A stretch of DNA of 64,000 nt from Spirochaetaceae bacterium 4572_59 (GTDB taxonomy: Bacteria; Spirochaetota; Spirochaetia; DSM-2461). Under the pieces are notes generated by a model. It searched no databases, was not told where the DNA came from, and saw only the letters and a program-made list of their open reading frames with translations. The DNA lies in assembly GCA_002084805.1 (NCBI GenBank), contig NBMC01000002.1:62001-126000 (forward strand). Direction: 5' to 3'. This document shows, piece by piece, positions 35,484 to 44,226 of the stretch. How positions within the stretch are numbered: position 1 is the first letter of the stretch; every line of letters starts with the position of its first letter. Position numbers and translations under genes: made by a program.

Positions 35484-38400
35484 GCTTTTTCCAGAGCCAG
35501 CTTACAGACCTCATCATCACCGCAGACAAGATTCAGAGCATCAGGCTTTTCTTCCCAGAACCACTTATCTCCCAGAGTCTCTTGGAGCATATGGTCTTCG
35601 AAGGCTTCAACAGATTGTTTCAGCTTATCAGAACCGGAAAGGAAGATTCTGATTCTGTCTGTAACTTCCAGTCCGCTCTCTTTCCGCAGGTTCTGGATAC
35701 TCCGGACCACATCCCGGACAACACCCTCTTTATAGAGCTCGTCTGTAATTTCCGGATCAAGAGCCACCGTAAGGGCTCCCTCATTAAGAACCTTAAGGTT
35801 TTCCTTTTCGGAACGGTTGATTACAACACTATCCCGGGTTATCTCAACAGATTTATGCACGGCACCATTAAAGTCAACAGCCAGGGTGTTTCCATCCATC
35901 AGTGAGATAATCTCAGCGGAGGAAAGTTCTGCAATCTTTGCTGCTGCTGCCTTCATATCCTTACCAAGCTGTTTACCTAGCACACGAAAATTAGCTTTAA
36001 GGGAGTATTCTACCAGATCTTCTTCATTATCGCGAAAGATCACATCCTTGACGTTCAATTCCTCTTCGATGATCTCCGCCATCTCCTTGAGGATTTTCTT
36101 CTCTTCCAGATCACGGGTTACCAGGTGAAGAGCCTTCAGGGGTTGACGGGTCTTCAGATTATGCATGCTTCTAAGAGCACGTCCCATACTTACGGCCTGC
36201 TGAGTCAGCTCCATCTTTCTTTCAAGAATTCTGTCCCGCAGCTTCTCATCCGCAACAGGGTAATCACAGAGATGGATAGATTCGGGCATATCATCTGTTT
36301 TCAGATTCATGTAGATTTCTTCAGTAACATAAGGAATAAAAGGAGTTGCAACCTTAACCAGAGTCATAAGAGCAGTCCAGAGGGTTCCATAAGCCTGCAT
36401 TTTATCACCGTCGTTCTCACTCTTCCAGAAACGTCTTCTGGAACGGCGGATATACCAGTTATTAAGCAAATCGATAAAGTTGACAATCGGCTCGATGGCT
36501 TTCTGAATATCATAAACATCCAGCTGGGCGGTCACCTGTTCAATCAAATGACTGCTTTCGGAAAGGATCCAACTGTCCAGAGGATTTTCGGGATTTTCGG
36601 GAGCTTCTTCCGGAGCTACCTTATCGATATTGGCATAGGTGACAAAAAAGCTGTAGGAGTTCCACAGAGGAATGATGATGCTCTTGAGAACATCCTTAAC
36701 ACCCTCATCGGAGTATTTGAGACCTTCACCATGTACAACGGCAGAGTTCATAAGAAAGAGACGCAGGGCATCGGCACCAAAGTGATTGATAACCTCCATG
36801 GGGTTCGTAAAGTTCTGCAGAGATTTGGACATTTTTTTTCCATCTGCCGCCAGAACAAGACCGTTTACCACAACATTCTGAAAGGCAGGTCCGTCAAAAA
36901 GGGCCGCTGCCAGAATTGTCAGAGTATAAAACCAGCCCCTGGTCTGATCCAATCCTTCACAGATAAACTGTGCAGGAAAGTTCTTTTCAAACCATTCTTT
37001 ATTTTCAAAGGGGTAGTGAACCTGGGCGTAGGGCATAGATCCTGATTCGAACCAGCAGTCCAGAACCTCAGGGATCCTCTTCATGGTTCCCCTGCCGCAA
37101 CTGCATTCATAAGTTATATCATCAACAAAATGCTTGTGGAGGTCTTCAACCTCTACACCGGACTTCTCTTTCAGTTCCGCCCGGCTGCCAATACAGTCCT
37201 GCTTGCCGCATTCACTGCACTCCCAGATGGGAATGGGATTTCCCCAGTAACGGTTACGACTGATGGCCCAGTCACGGGCATTCTCAAGCCATTTTCCGAA
37301 GCGGCCCTTCTGCAGATGCTCGGGCACCCAGTTGATCTGACTGTTGGCATTAAGCATCTTCTCTTTTACTTTACTGATATCTACAAACCAGCTGCCTACA
37401 GCCTTGTAGATCAGAGGGCTTGAACAACGCCAGCAGTGGGGATAGGAGTGAAGAATCTGATCACGTTTAACCAGTTTCCCCTCTTCTTTCAGACGGGCAA
37501 TGATATCCTTATCACAGTCTTTTACAAAACGGCCCTGGTAATCAGGAACTTCATTGGTAAATTGTCCTTCATCATCTACGGGACATGCTACGGTGATACC
37601 CGTTCCCTTCAATATCGCATAATCTTCTTCACCGAAACCACTGGCAGTATGAACAATACCCGTACCGTCATCGATGGTGACATGGGAGCCTGTAAAGGTT
37701 TTGAAAGCACCCTCTTCGGCTCTCTCTTTAAAGTAGGGGAACATGGGCTCATAGGAGAGACCTGTCAGGTCAGATCCTTTTTTTGTCCATAGGATTTCAT
37801 AATCCTCTTCAGATTTATAGTATGCGCTCAAACGCTCTTTGGCTAAAATATAGTTCTCATCACCGTCTTTGATCTTAACATAGTCAATCTCATCGCCCAG
37901 GGTCAGGGCCAGATTGGACGTCAGAGTCCAGGGAGTGGTGGTCCACGCCAGAAACCAGGTATTGTCCTCATCCAGCTGTTTGAACTTGATGGTAATGGCC
38001 GGATCGTTTACATCCTTATATCCACCAAGGTTCAGTTCATGGTTTGACAGGGGGGTGGAACAACGGGGACAGGTAGGCAGAATGTAGTGGCCCTTATAGA
38101 TAAGGCCCTTTTCCCAGAGAGATTTTACGACCCACCAGATGGACTCCATATAATCGGAATCCATTGTCTTGTAATCATTATCAAAATCGACCCAACGTCC
38201 CATACGGGTAATGACCTGACGCCACTCACTGGTAAAGCGTAGAACAATGGAGCGGCAGGATTCGTTGAATTTGGCAACGCCGAACTTTTCGATTTCTGTT
38301 TTACCGGAAATTCCCAGTTCTTTTTCCATTTCGTATTCCACAGGAAGACCGTGACAATCCCAACCGAAGCGGCGCTCTACATGCTTGCCCTTCATGGTCT

Positions 38401-38614
38401 GGTAGCGGGGAATAATATCTTTCAGGGTCCCCGGAACAAAGTGACCGAAGTGAGGCAGGCCGGTGGCAAAGGGAGGTCCGTCATAAAAGACGAATTCTTC
38501 TCCACCTTCTCGCTGTTCCATGGACTTTTCAAAAATATTATTATCTTCCCAGGACTTCATTATGGTTTCTTCCATCTTAGGAAAGCTGACTCTGGGATCT
38601 ACCGGTTTATACAA
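35480..38614 (-). CDS. ileS: isoleucyl-tRNA synthetase, eukaryote-like type
   Basis: This 1044-residue class I synthetase has the HIGH-type motif GLPHFGHFVPG near residue 54 and KMSKS motif GKKMSKSLQNF near 598. A CP1 editing domain (TTTPWTLTSNLAL) and an anticodon-binding C-terminus complete it. The N-terminal sequence DPRVSFPKMEETIMKSWED and the long C-terminal part place it in the eukaryote/archaea-like IleRS group, known in spirochaetes and generally insensitive to mupirocin. The start is TTG at 38614 with GAGGAGA six bases upstream. A promoter is at 38686-38714. No T-box is seen. Confidence 0.94.
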   Translation of the reverse strand: MYKPVDPRVSFPKMEETIMKSWEDNNIFEKSMEQREGGEEFVFYDGPPFATGLPHFGHFVPGTLKDIIPRYQTMKGKHVERRFGWDCHGLPVEYEMEKELGISGKTEIEKFGVAKFNESCRSIVLRFTSEWRQVITRMGRWVDFDNDYKTMDSDYMESIWWVVKSLWEKGLIYKGHYILPTCPRCSTPLSNHELNLGGYKDVNDPAITIKFKQLDEDNTWFLAWTTTPWTLTSNLALTLGDEIDYVKIKDGDENYILAKERLSAYYKSEEDYEILWTKKGSDLTGLSYEPMFPYFKERAEEGAFKTFTGSHVTIDDGTGIVHTASGFGEEDYAILKGTGITVACPVDDEGQFTNEVPDYQGRFVKDCDKDIIARLKEEGKLVKRDQILHSYPHCWRCSSPLIYKAVGSWFVDISKVKEKMLNANSQINWVPEHLQKGRFGKWLENARDWAISRNRYWGNPIPIWECSECGKQDCIGSRAELKEKSGVEVEDLHKHFVDDITYECSCGRGTMKRIPEVLDCWFESGSMPYAQVHYPFENKEWFEKNFPAQFICEGLDQTRGWFYTLTILAAALFDGPAFQNVVVNGLVLAADGKKMSKSLQNFTNPMEVINHFGADALRLFLMNSAVVHGEGLKYSDEGVKDVLKSIIIPLWNSYSFFVTYANIDKVAPEEAPENPENPLDSWILSESSHLIEQVTAQLDVYDIQKAIEPIVNFIDLLNNWYIRRSRRRFWKSENDGDKMQAYGTLWTALMTLVKVATPFIPYVTEEIYMNLKTDDMPESIHLCDYPVADEKLRDRILERKMELTQQAVSMGRALRSMHNLKTRQPLKALHLVTRDLEEKKILKEMAEIIEEELNVKDVIFRDNEEDLVEYSLKANFRVLGKQLGKDMKAAAAKIAELSSAEIISLMDGNTLAVDFNGAVHKSVEITRDSVVINRSEKENLKVLNEGALTVALDPEITDELYKEGVVRDVVRSIQNLRKESGLEVTDRIRIFLSGSDKLKQSVEAFEDHMLQETLGDKWFWEEKPDALNLVCGDDEVCKLALEKA

Positions 38615-38685
38615 AACAATTCTCCTCTGTTGAGTAAATTCATACGTTTATTTCACATTTCTTCCACATTTCTTATAATGGCGTA

Positions 38686-38714
38686 ATTTTAGGGCATTTT
38701 GCAGATTTGGACAA
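38686..38714 (-). promoter_or_regulatory. promoter of ileS
   Basis: On the minus strand TTGTCC (38714-38709) and TAAAAT (38691-38686) are 17 bases apart, about 70 bases before the ileS start. Confidence 0.5.
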
Positions 38715-38787
38715 GGCACAGGGGAGCGGCAAATTCAGGATAGGGGAAAGCGGTCGGTATAGGCCTTTTTCTTATAAAAAAACAGAA

Positions 38788-38805
38788 TATACCCTATAGG
38801 GTATA
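38788..38805. promoter_or_regulatory. HipB operator 1, perfect 18-bp palindrome
   Basis: TATACCCTATAGGGTATA equals its own reverse complement. It lies upstream of the -35 box of the intact hipBA operon, and its centre is 27 bp from operator 2. Confidence 0.75.
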
Positions 38806-38806
38806 T

Positions 38807-38834
38807 TTACAAATTAACCCCTATAGGGTATAAT
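38807..38834 (+). promoter_or_regulatory. promoter of hipBA
   Basis: TTACAA (38807-38812) and TATAAT (38829-38834) are 16 bases apart. The promoter lies between and overlaps the two operators, as expected for HipB autorepression. Confidence 0.65.
38815..38832. promoter_or_regulatory. HipB operator 2, near-palindrome
   Basis: TAACCCCTATAGGGTATA is the same site as operator 1 with two changes in one half. It overlaps the -10 box. Confidence 0.7.
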
Positions 38835-38861
38835 TTTATTTTATACCGTCAAGGGGATATT

Positions 38862-39113
38862 ATGGATCATTTTATTGCACTGCCAAGTCAGCTGGCCCAA
38901 ATACTACAGGCTTATAGAAAAAAGACCGGATTAACCCAGAAGGAACTGGCTGAAGAAACGGGCTTACTACCTAAAACAATTTCTCTTTTAGAAAATCATC
39001 CTGAACGAAGCAGTATTGAGAATCTTTTCAGAATGGCATCCTTTCTTAAGCTTGAACTTCACCTGAGTGATAAATCCACTGAGGAAGAGTCCAGACCCGA
39101 ATCAGAGTGGTAG
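38862..39113 (+). CDS. hipB: HipB-type antitoxin and autorepressor
   Basis: This 83-residue Cro/C1-type helix-turn-helix protein has TGLTQKELAEETGLLPKTIS near residues 26-45 and an acidic C-terminal tail. It starts at ATG after AAGGGGATATT. It ends one base before the hipA start. It should bind the two TATACCCTATAGGGTATA-type sites upstream and neutralise HipA. Typical type II antitoxin size and layout. Confidence 0.88.
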   Translation: MDHFIALPSQLAQILQAYRKKTGLTQKELAEETGLLPKTISLLENHPERSSIENLFRMASFLKLELHLSDKSTEEESRPESEW

Positions 39114-39114
39114 T

Positions 39115-40437
39115 ATGGGCAGAATAAAACAGATAAAAAGTCTCAATATCTGGATGAACGGCCTTCTTGTGGGAAAATGGACCGTAGGAAGGGAGCATAG
39201 CTTTCAGTATAATCCTGATTGGATATCAAGCCTTCCAGCCAGACCAATATCACTCTCCATGCCGCTGACTGATGGAAATAAAGTCTATAAAGGGCCTCTG
39301 GTTGAAGCATTTTTTGAAAATCTGCTTCCTGATTCAGAAATTATAAGAAAAAGGATCCAATCCCGTTTTGGAATTCCTTCTGCAACAGCTTTCAATCTCT
39401 TATATGAGATAGGTCGTGACTGTGTGGGTTCCATACAGCTCCTTCCAGAGAATGAGATGCCTCAGGATCTAAAAAGTATTCATGGAGAAACTGTGGGAAC
39501 AGAAGAGATTGCTCAGACTCTGCGCTCCCGCTTTGATCCCCTGCGACTGAATCAGAAAAATCAGGAGTTCCGCATATCCCTGGCAGGAGCACAGGAAAAA
39601 ACAGCTTTTCTCTTTTATAATAATGAATGGATGATTCCCCGGGAAAATACCCCGACGACTCATATATTTAAACAGGCCATGGGAATAATAGCATCGGGCG
39701 AGATTGACCTTTCCACATCAGTAGAGAATGAATGGCTCTGTGAGAGAATTCTCCATCACTTCGGTATGGAGACGGCATTAAGCCGCATTGAGACATTTGA
39801 TACTGAAAAAGTTCTGGTTGTAAAGCGATTTGACCGCCGCCTCTCCATGGATAAGCAATGGCTGATGCGCCTACCCCAAGAGGATTTCTGTCAGGCCCTC
39901 GGGACATCGGCTGCCCTGAAATATGAGAGTGACGGCGGCCCCGGAATAAAAGAGATACTGGCAACCCTCAATGGCTCAGAGAGAGCTGAAGAAGATAGAA
40001 GGGCTTTTTTTAAAACTCAGATACTTTTTTATCTGCTGGCAGCTCCGGATGGACATGCCAAGAATTTCAGTCTGTTTCTGATGCCGGGAGGAAAATTCAG
40101 ATTGACCCCCCTGTATGATGTGCTGTCTCTCTACCCTTCCTTAGGAAAAAAAACAGATCAGATTCATCCTAAAAGAGTCAAAATGGCCATGAGTGTGCAG
40201 AGTAGCTCAGGGAAAATATACAATTGGGATAAGATATCCCGACGACACTGGTTTTATACGGCAAAAGTAAACGGGATATCTGAGAAAAGCTGCGAAAAAA
40301 TTCTGGATGAGCTTATCAACTGCCTGCCAACGGTAGTTGATAAAGTAAAAAATGAAATTCCCGAAGATTTCCCCCAGACTGTAAGCCAATCCATTCTGGA
40401 AGGAATGGAAAAATGTACTGACAGGCTGAAGCCTTAA
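39115..40437 (+). CDS. hipA: HipA-type serine/threonine kinase toxin
   Basis: This 440-residue protein has a typical HipA length. The N-terminal domain (LNIWMNGLLVGKWTV) and the central loop EIGRDCVGSIQLLP are complete. VVKRFDRRLS and LPQEDFCQALG lie near residue 240, the catalytic DGHAKNFSLF near 311, and the metal-binding segment LTPLYDVLS near 332. HipA phosphorylates a tRNA synthetase (GltX in E. coli) and halts growth. An in-frame GTG upstream would overlap hipB, and the ATG at 39115 is the natural start. All key residues are intact, in contrast to the remnant at 31500-32237. Confidence 0.9.
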   Translation: MGRIKQIKSLNIWMNGLLVGKWTVGREHSFQYNPDWISSLPARPISLSMPLTDGNKVYKGPLVEAFFENLLPDSEIIRKRIQSRFGIPSATAFNLLYEIGRDCVGSIQLLPENEMPQDLKSIHGETVGTEEIAQTLRSRFDPLRLNQKNQEFRISLAGAQEKTAFLFYNNEWMIPRENTPTTHIFKQAMGIIASGEIDLSTSVENEWLCERILHHFGMETALSRIETFDTEKVLVVKRFDRRLSMDKQWLMRLPQEDFCQALGTSAALKYESDGGPGIKEILATLNGSERAEEDRRAFFKTQILFYLLAAPDGHAKNFSLFLMPGGKFRLTPLYDVLSLYPSLGKKTDQIHPKRVKMAMSVQSSSGKIYNWDKISRRHWFYTAKVNGISEKSCEKILDELINCLPTVVDKVKNEIPEDFPQTVSQSILEGMEKCTDRLKP

Positions 40438-40438
40438 A

Positions 40439-41248
40439 TCAATTCTCAAAGATCAGTCTGAGCAAATCCTGCAACATGGCATCCTGTTTGGTCTGGATCA
40501 GTTCAAACCTGGCCGGCCCTTTTTGGATCAGAGTCTCGCGGACCTTTTCATTTTCCAGCATAAGGATGCGGTTTTTAAGTTCCGCAATGGAATAGGGATT
40601 GGTATACACAACAGCATCACCGCAGACTTCAGGAACAGAGGAAAAAGCCGAAGCCATTACGGGAGTACCATACTTCATAGCCTGCAGAGGGGGGTATCCG
40701 AAGCCTTCATTCAGGGAGGGGTAGAGAAGCCCTCTCGCTGTCTTAAACAGAACTTCCAGCTCATCATTTTCTACATAGTCCAGAAACAGAAACCTGTATT
40801 GCCCCGGGCTATTTTTTCATATTTGAAAGGAAATAAACGGATAAAGAGAGATTTCAGGATTCGTTTATATTCTTTATTTGAGCGATAGAAAGGAATTTCC
40901 AACTTGTCAGAAGGCATCTCCAGAGAACGGATCCCATGTATTATGACCCTGGTGGACTCATTTGTCCAATCCCGGAACTTTCCATAGGGCATTCCCGTAA
41001 AAAAAGTATCATAGCCTCTTGAGGCCTCGGAAAAGGAACGCCCATCCCTGTCAATCAGGGGGATAGCGAACTCCCGACAGAGAGACTCAATATGAGGATC
41101 AAGGTAGCGGCCCTTATCGTATGAGGGCATCGAAGGGATATCCGGCTTTCACCGCCCCTTCAAAAACCGCTTTGGAATACTCCCCTCCCCCGTGGAATTT
41201 ACTGTTCCCCACAGGCTGGGTGGCAACCAGATCAAAAAGCTGTTTCAT
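40439..41248 (-). pseudogene. GT4-type glycosyltransferase, broken by several frameshifts
   Basis: Starting at ATG 41248, the frame reads MKQLFDLVATQPVGNSKFHG and ends prematurely at 41114. The protein continues in another frame (SYDKGRYLDPHIESLC) to about 40815. It then shifts at an A6 run into NSPGQYRFLFLDYVENDE and LLYPSLNEGFGYPP. It shifts once more at a C6 run into LQAMKYGTPVMASAFSSVPE, to the stop at 40439. Joined together these make a GT-B glycosyltransferase of about 270 residues. Three single-base shifts suggest decay, though two are in homopolymers and sequencing error is possible. The first ATG overlaps the DUF4956 gene stop. Confidence 0.8.
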
Positions 41249-41934
41249 CAGACCTCCCGGGTAATTCTGATCTCCAGGGAGGGATCATCAGAGAAAAAGG
41301 ATTCTATCTCCTTATGAATACCGCGGGCATCCATAACATTTTCCAGAATTTGAGAATATTTGATCTTAACCTGTTTATGGCTTGTTTTGATTTCAAGCAT
41401 TTTGGCTCCCTTACCCAGTATGGATTTCAATCCTGACATGGTATTGGCCTGATAAGATTCTTTTTTTGCTGTAATGGTCACAACACAGCTGATGGAGGAA
41501 GGCGGAGACATTCCGAATTTCAAGCGACTCAGGAGCAGCATAAGAAAGGCCACAAAAAATGTAAGAATAAAAGCATGCATATAAAATGCCAGTCCACAGG
41601 AAATTCCGACTACAATGCTGAGAAAAAGATAGGACATATCGATGGGATTGCGGACCGCCGTTCTGAAACGAACGATAGAGACTGCTCCAAGCAGACCAAA
41701 AGCGACAACCATATTGGCACCGATCATCATCATGGCGCCAGCCATAATCACAGCAATATAGATCATGGTATGCATCATTACATGACAGTCTTCCCTGTTG
41801 GAGTGCAGATAATTATAGGTAAGAGCAAGCACAAAGGTCAGCAGGAAGGAAGATCCCAGACGGAAAATACTGGTAAAAACCGTAAAATCACCATAGACCG
41901 TCGGATTCTTGATTAGTTCAATTAGTTCATTCAT
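41248..41934 (-). CDS. DUF4956 membrane protein
   Basis: This 228-residue protein has about four membrane helices in the first 150 residues, including the conserved segment GLLGAVSIVRFRTAVRNP near residue 80. A soluble C-terminal domain carries KSILGKGAKMLEIKTS. In many bacteria DUF4956 genes occur with CotH and with VTC-domain polyphosphate polymerases. Here CotH is immediately upstream, but no VTC gene is present. The function is unknown; a membrane partner in polyphosphate or surface-anion metabolism is one possibility. It is coupled to the glycosyltransferase pseudogene by overlapping stop and start. Confidence 0.85.
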   Translation of the reverse strand: MNELIELIKNPTVYGDFTVFTSIFRLGSSFLLTFVLALTYNYLHSNREDCHVMMHTMIYIAVIMAGAMMMIGANMVVAFGLLGAVSIVRFRTAVRNPIDMSYLFLSIVVGISCGLAFYMHAFILTFFVAFLMLLLSRLKFGMSPPSSISCVVTITAKKESYQANTMSGLKSILGKGAKMLEIKTSHKQVKIKYSQILENVMDARGIHKEIESFFSDDPSLEIRITREV

Positions 41935-41951
41935 ATTAATTCTTATATCCT

Positions 41952-43079
41952 TTATTCATTGAAAAAGTCAGCCCAGCTGCTGTCAGAGAGAATATTCGCA
42001 GCCCGGACATTCAGGAAGGTATCAATATACTCCATCTCATATGTATAGGAATCATAGTCCATATAAAAGACATCTATCTCAGCGGCGGGCTCCAGAAGGA
42101 CTTCCAGTTCTTCCTTATAGTCACAGAGTTTCTTTATTATATTAGCTTCACCCAGTTCAAGGAAGTATTTATTAAATTGATCCCGGTAGTAGCCCTGAAA
42201 GGCTTTCGATTCAAACATCCTTTTGGTTATAACATTGTTTCCGCCGATGCCCCCATATTCATATAATCGATCATTATCCCAGGGGAGTATACGGTATTTA
42301 TCCCCCGCATAGATATAGAAGTTTGTCATTGAGGTATCTGATATGCCTAAAAAATCCCGCACAACCATGTAGGATGCCACACTTTCAAGATCCACATTCT
42401 CCTCAATCCAGGGAACCCAGTCCTCTGTTGCCAGGTGTTCCGCATAGACCAGAAAAAGATTCAAACTGCTGTAGTCATCATCATTGGGGTACTTCTTTTC
42501 ACAGTCCTCTTCCGCGGGAATACCATTCCCGATATCATGAAAACGGATTTTATACAGTTCCCCTTCTTCACCATAAATATCATCCACATCCTCATCATAG
42601 ATACTGATGATATTGTAATATCCCAGGTACTCATCGTTCATATAGAGGGCCACAGGAAAAAGCTCCGGGGCCGGAAGGCCAACAAGAGAATAGGCCCTCA
42701 TAACAATATTGAAACTGGCCCAGGGATTGCCGGCATCTATGGCGAACTTTTCAGCATCATCTTCATCGTCCTGATCAATGGCCAGGGTAAAGTTTTTCTT
42801 GGGAACAAAGCGGGATGTATAGCCCCGCATCCGTATCTGAGCGCCCCCCCCCTTATCCAATCCGCCATAGGCATCGCCCTTATAGGAACAGGAGGCATAG
42901 CCGCCGACGGTCATACTGTCGTTCAGAATATCTACTTCATCATCTGCCAGGTAGATTTTCAGAACAGAGAGATCTCCCATATGGGGAGTCAGGGTATCAA
43001 AACCGATAAACTCTCCGCAGGAAGCAAGCAACAGCAGAGAGAGAAGGATTAAAGCCGGACCTGAATACTTATACCCCAT
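41952..43079 (-). CDS. CotH-family (spore-coat kinase-like) lipoprotein
   Basis: This 375-residue protein has a lipoprotein signal ending LLLASC (Cys21). The CotH pattern includes IRMRGYTSRFVPKKNFTLAI near residue 88, with the lysine typical of the kinase-like fold. VALYMNDEYLGYYNI lies near 145, and the metal-binding region has TNFYIYAGDKYRILPWDNDR near 255. CotH proteins are secreted or envelope protein kinases related to Fam20C. The gene starts inside the end of the upstream outer-membrane gene (31-base overlap), with GGAGG before the ATG. It probably acts at the cell surface with the barrel protein and DUF4956. Confidence 0.85.
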   Translation of the reverse strand: MGYKYSGPALILLSLLLLASCGEFIGFDTLTPHMGDLSVLKIYLADDEVDILNDSMTVGGYASCSYKGDAYGGLDKGGGAQIRMRGYTSRFVPKKNFTLAIDQDDEDDAEKFAIDAGNPWASFNIVMRAYSLVGLPAPELFPVALYMNDEYLGYYNIISIYDEDVDDIYGEEGELYKIRFHDIGNGIPAEEDCEKKYPNDDDYSSLNLFLVYAEHLATEDWVPWIEENVDLESVASYMVVRDFLGISDTSMTNFYIYAGDKYRILPWDNDRLYEYGGIGGNNVITKRMFESKAFQGYYRDQFNKYFLELGEANIIKKLCDYKEELEVLLEPAAEIDVFYMDYDSYTYEMEYIDTFLNVRAANILSDSSWADFFNE

Positions 43080-44092
43080 AGGGCCTCCAGACTGGTCACC
43101 AGGGTGGGATTAGCATGTTCATATGTGTCGTAGACCGTATCTATCTCCACTCCTCCCTCCAGGCGGATATAGAATGTTTCATCCCAGGCCAGCTGATGGC
43201 CCATACGGACATAAGATGCCCAGGCTTTATGATACTCCAGATCCTGCAGAATAATGGATGTATTAAAAGCGGGAGTCCAGAGAAAATCCTTATCTCCCAG
43301 GGGATAGCCTATCATAAAATCCGATCCCAGGAACCAGCTGGTATCGCCCTCACTGGGATAGTGGAGAAATCCGATAGGATCAATCAGGTTATTTCCCAAT
43401 GTGATATCCAGTTTATAGAAAAAGGGTAGATTTCCCGAAAGGTCTGCAATGGCGGCAGAGACCAGAAAGTTATGGTCATTGGTAAAACCCTCGTCGTCCA
43501 CCCACAGCCTATGAACAGTATGATTGTAATAAACGGTTGAAAGGCCAAGATAGCTATCTTTTCCGGCAAAGGGATAGTACCATCCCAGATCGACCTGAAC
43601 TTCCCGGCCGGTAGGCTGAAAAAGGAGGCGGGCAGAATTACAATCATCATAGATTTCAAATCCCTGAGAAGAAGAAGAGTACCAACCGTTAAGATCCATC
43701 CTGCTATGAATCAGGTTGTCGTCAACAAAACTGTCAAATTCATGGGAAAACTTATCTTCCAGGAGAATCTCATTTTTATACATACCGATTTTTACTTTAT
43801 AATTATCGCTTTTATACTTTGCCCAGATGTCATCTGTTTCGACCTTGTCGATAGCTACATCCAACTGAATCTGATAAGACCACTTATCGCCACTATCAAA
43901 ATCCAGCTCAATTTTGGATCCGATACTCTGATAACGTTCCACAAACAGATCCTGATCCATCTTGAAATAGAGCTTAGCCCCTATATCCAGATCCTCTTTC
44001 TTTTTTTCTTTTACCTCTGCTTCTTGTGCACTTATAGCGGTAAAGCAGAATCCTATCAGCAAACAGAACAGTACTGTTTTATATGCTCTCAC
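43049..44092 (-). CDS. outer-membrane beta-barrel protein of the CotH operon
   Basis: This 347-residue protein has a signal peptide (VLFCLLIGFCFTAISAQ), a Lys/Glu-rich linker and then alternating amphipathic strands ending in SIQVRL, as in porin-like barrels. The start is GTG at 44092 with AGGAGA seven bases upstream. Residues such as WYYPFAGKDSYLGLSTVYY show the strand pattern. It begins a three-gene run (barrel, CotH lipoprotein, DUF4956) with overlapping reading frames. The specific function is not recognised. Confidence 0.65.
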   Translation of the reverse strand: MRAYKTVLFCLLIGFCFTAISAQEAEVKEKKKEDLDIGAKLYFKMDQDLFVERYQSIGSKIELDFDSGDKWSYQIQLDVAIDKVETDDIWAKYKSDNYKVKIGMYKNEILLEDKFSHEFDSFVDDNLIHSRMDLNGWYSSSSQGFEIYDDCNSARLLFQPTGREVQVDLGWYYPFAGKDSYLGLSTVYYNHTVHRLWVDDEGFTNDHNFLVSAAIADLSGNLPFFYKLDITLGNNLIDPIGFLHYPSEGDTSWFLGSDFMIGYPLGDKDFLWTPAFNTSIILQDLEYHKAWASYVRMGHQLAWDETFYIRLEGGVEIDTVYDTYEHANPTLVTSLEALWGISIQVRL

Positions 44093-44175
44093 AAATTATC
44101 TCCTGTTGAATAATTATTGGCATCATAGAAAATATCAGCTTTATCCACAATATCACTAAGGGTAAAAAAACTATA

Positions 44176-44202
44176 TAAAAGATCCCCGAGGATCCGGGGA
44201 TT
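44176..44202 (-). terminator. terminator after pntC
   Basis: On the minus strand AATCCCC and GGGGATC pair around GGATCCTC and are followed by TTTTATAT. It separates the pntC operon from the CotH operon. Confidence 0.75.
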
Positions 44203-44226
44203 GTAATATTAATATGCGTGAAACTC

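Noticed and set aside
36125-37045. 306-codon open frame on the plus strand
   Set aside because: It lies wholly opposite ileS, has no SD and its translation looks like no protein family; it is the complement of a real gene.
38615-38780. Possible T-box riboswitch before ileS
   Set aside because: No T-box consensus, specifier loop or terminator is visible; the region holds a simple promoter.
16057-44162. 15-mer CAATATCACTAAGGG present near 16057 and near 44148
   Set aside because: A few shared 15-mers are expected by chance in 64 kb on two strands, and the flanks do not match.
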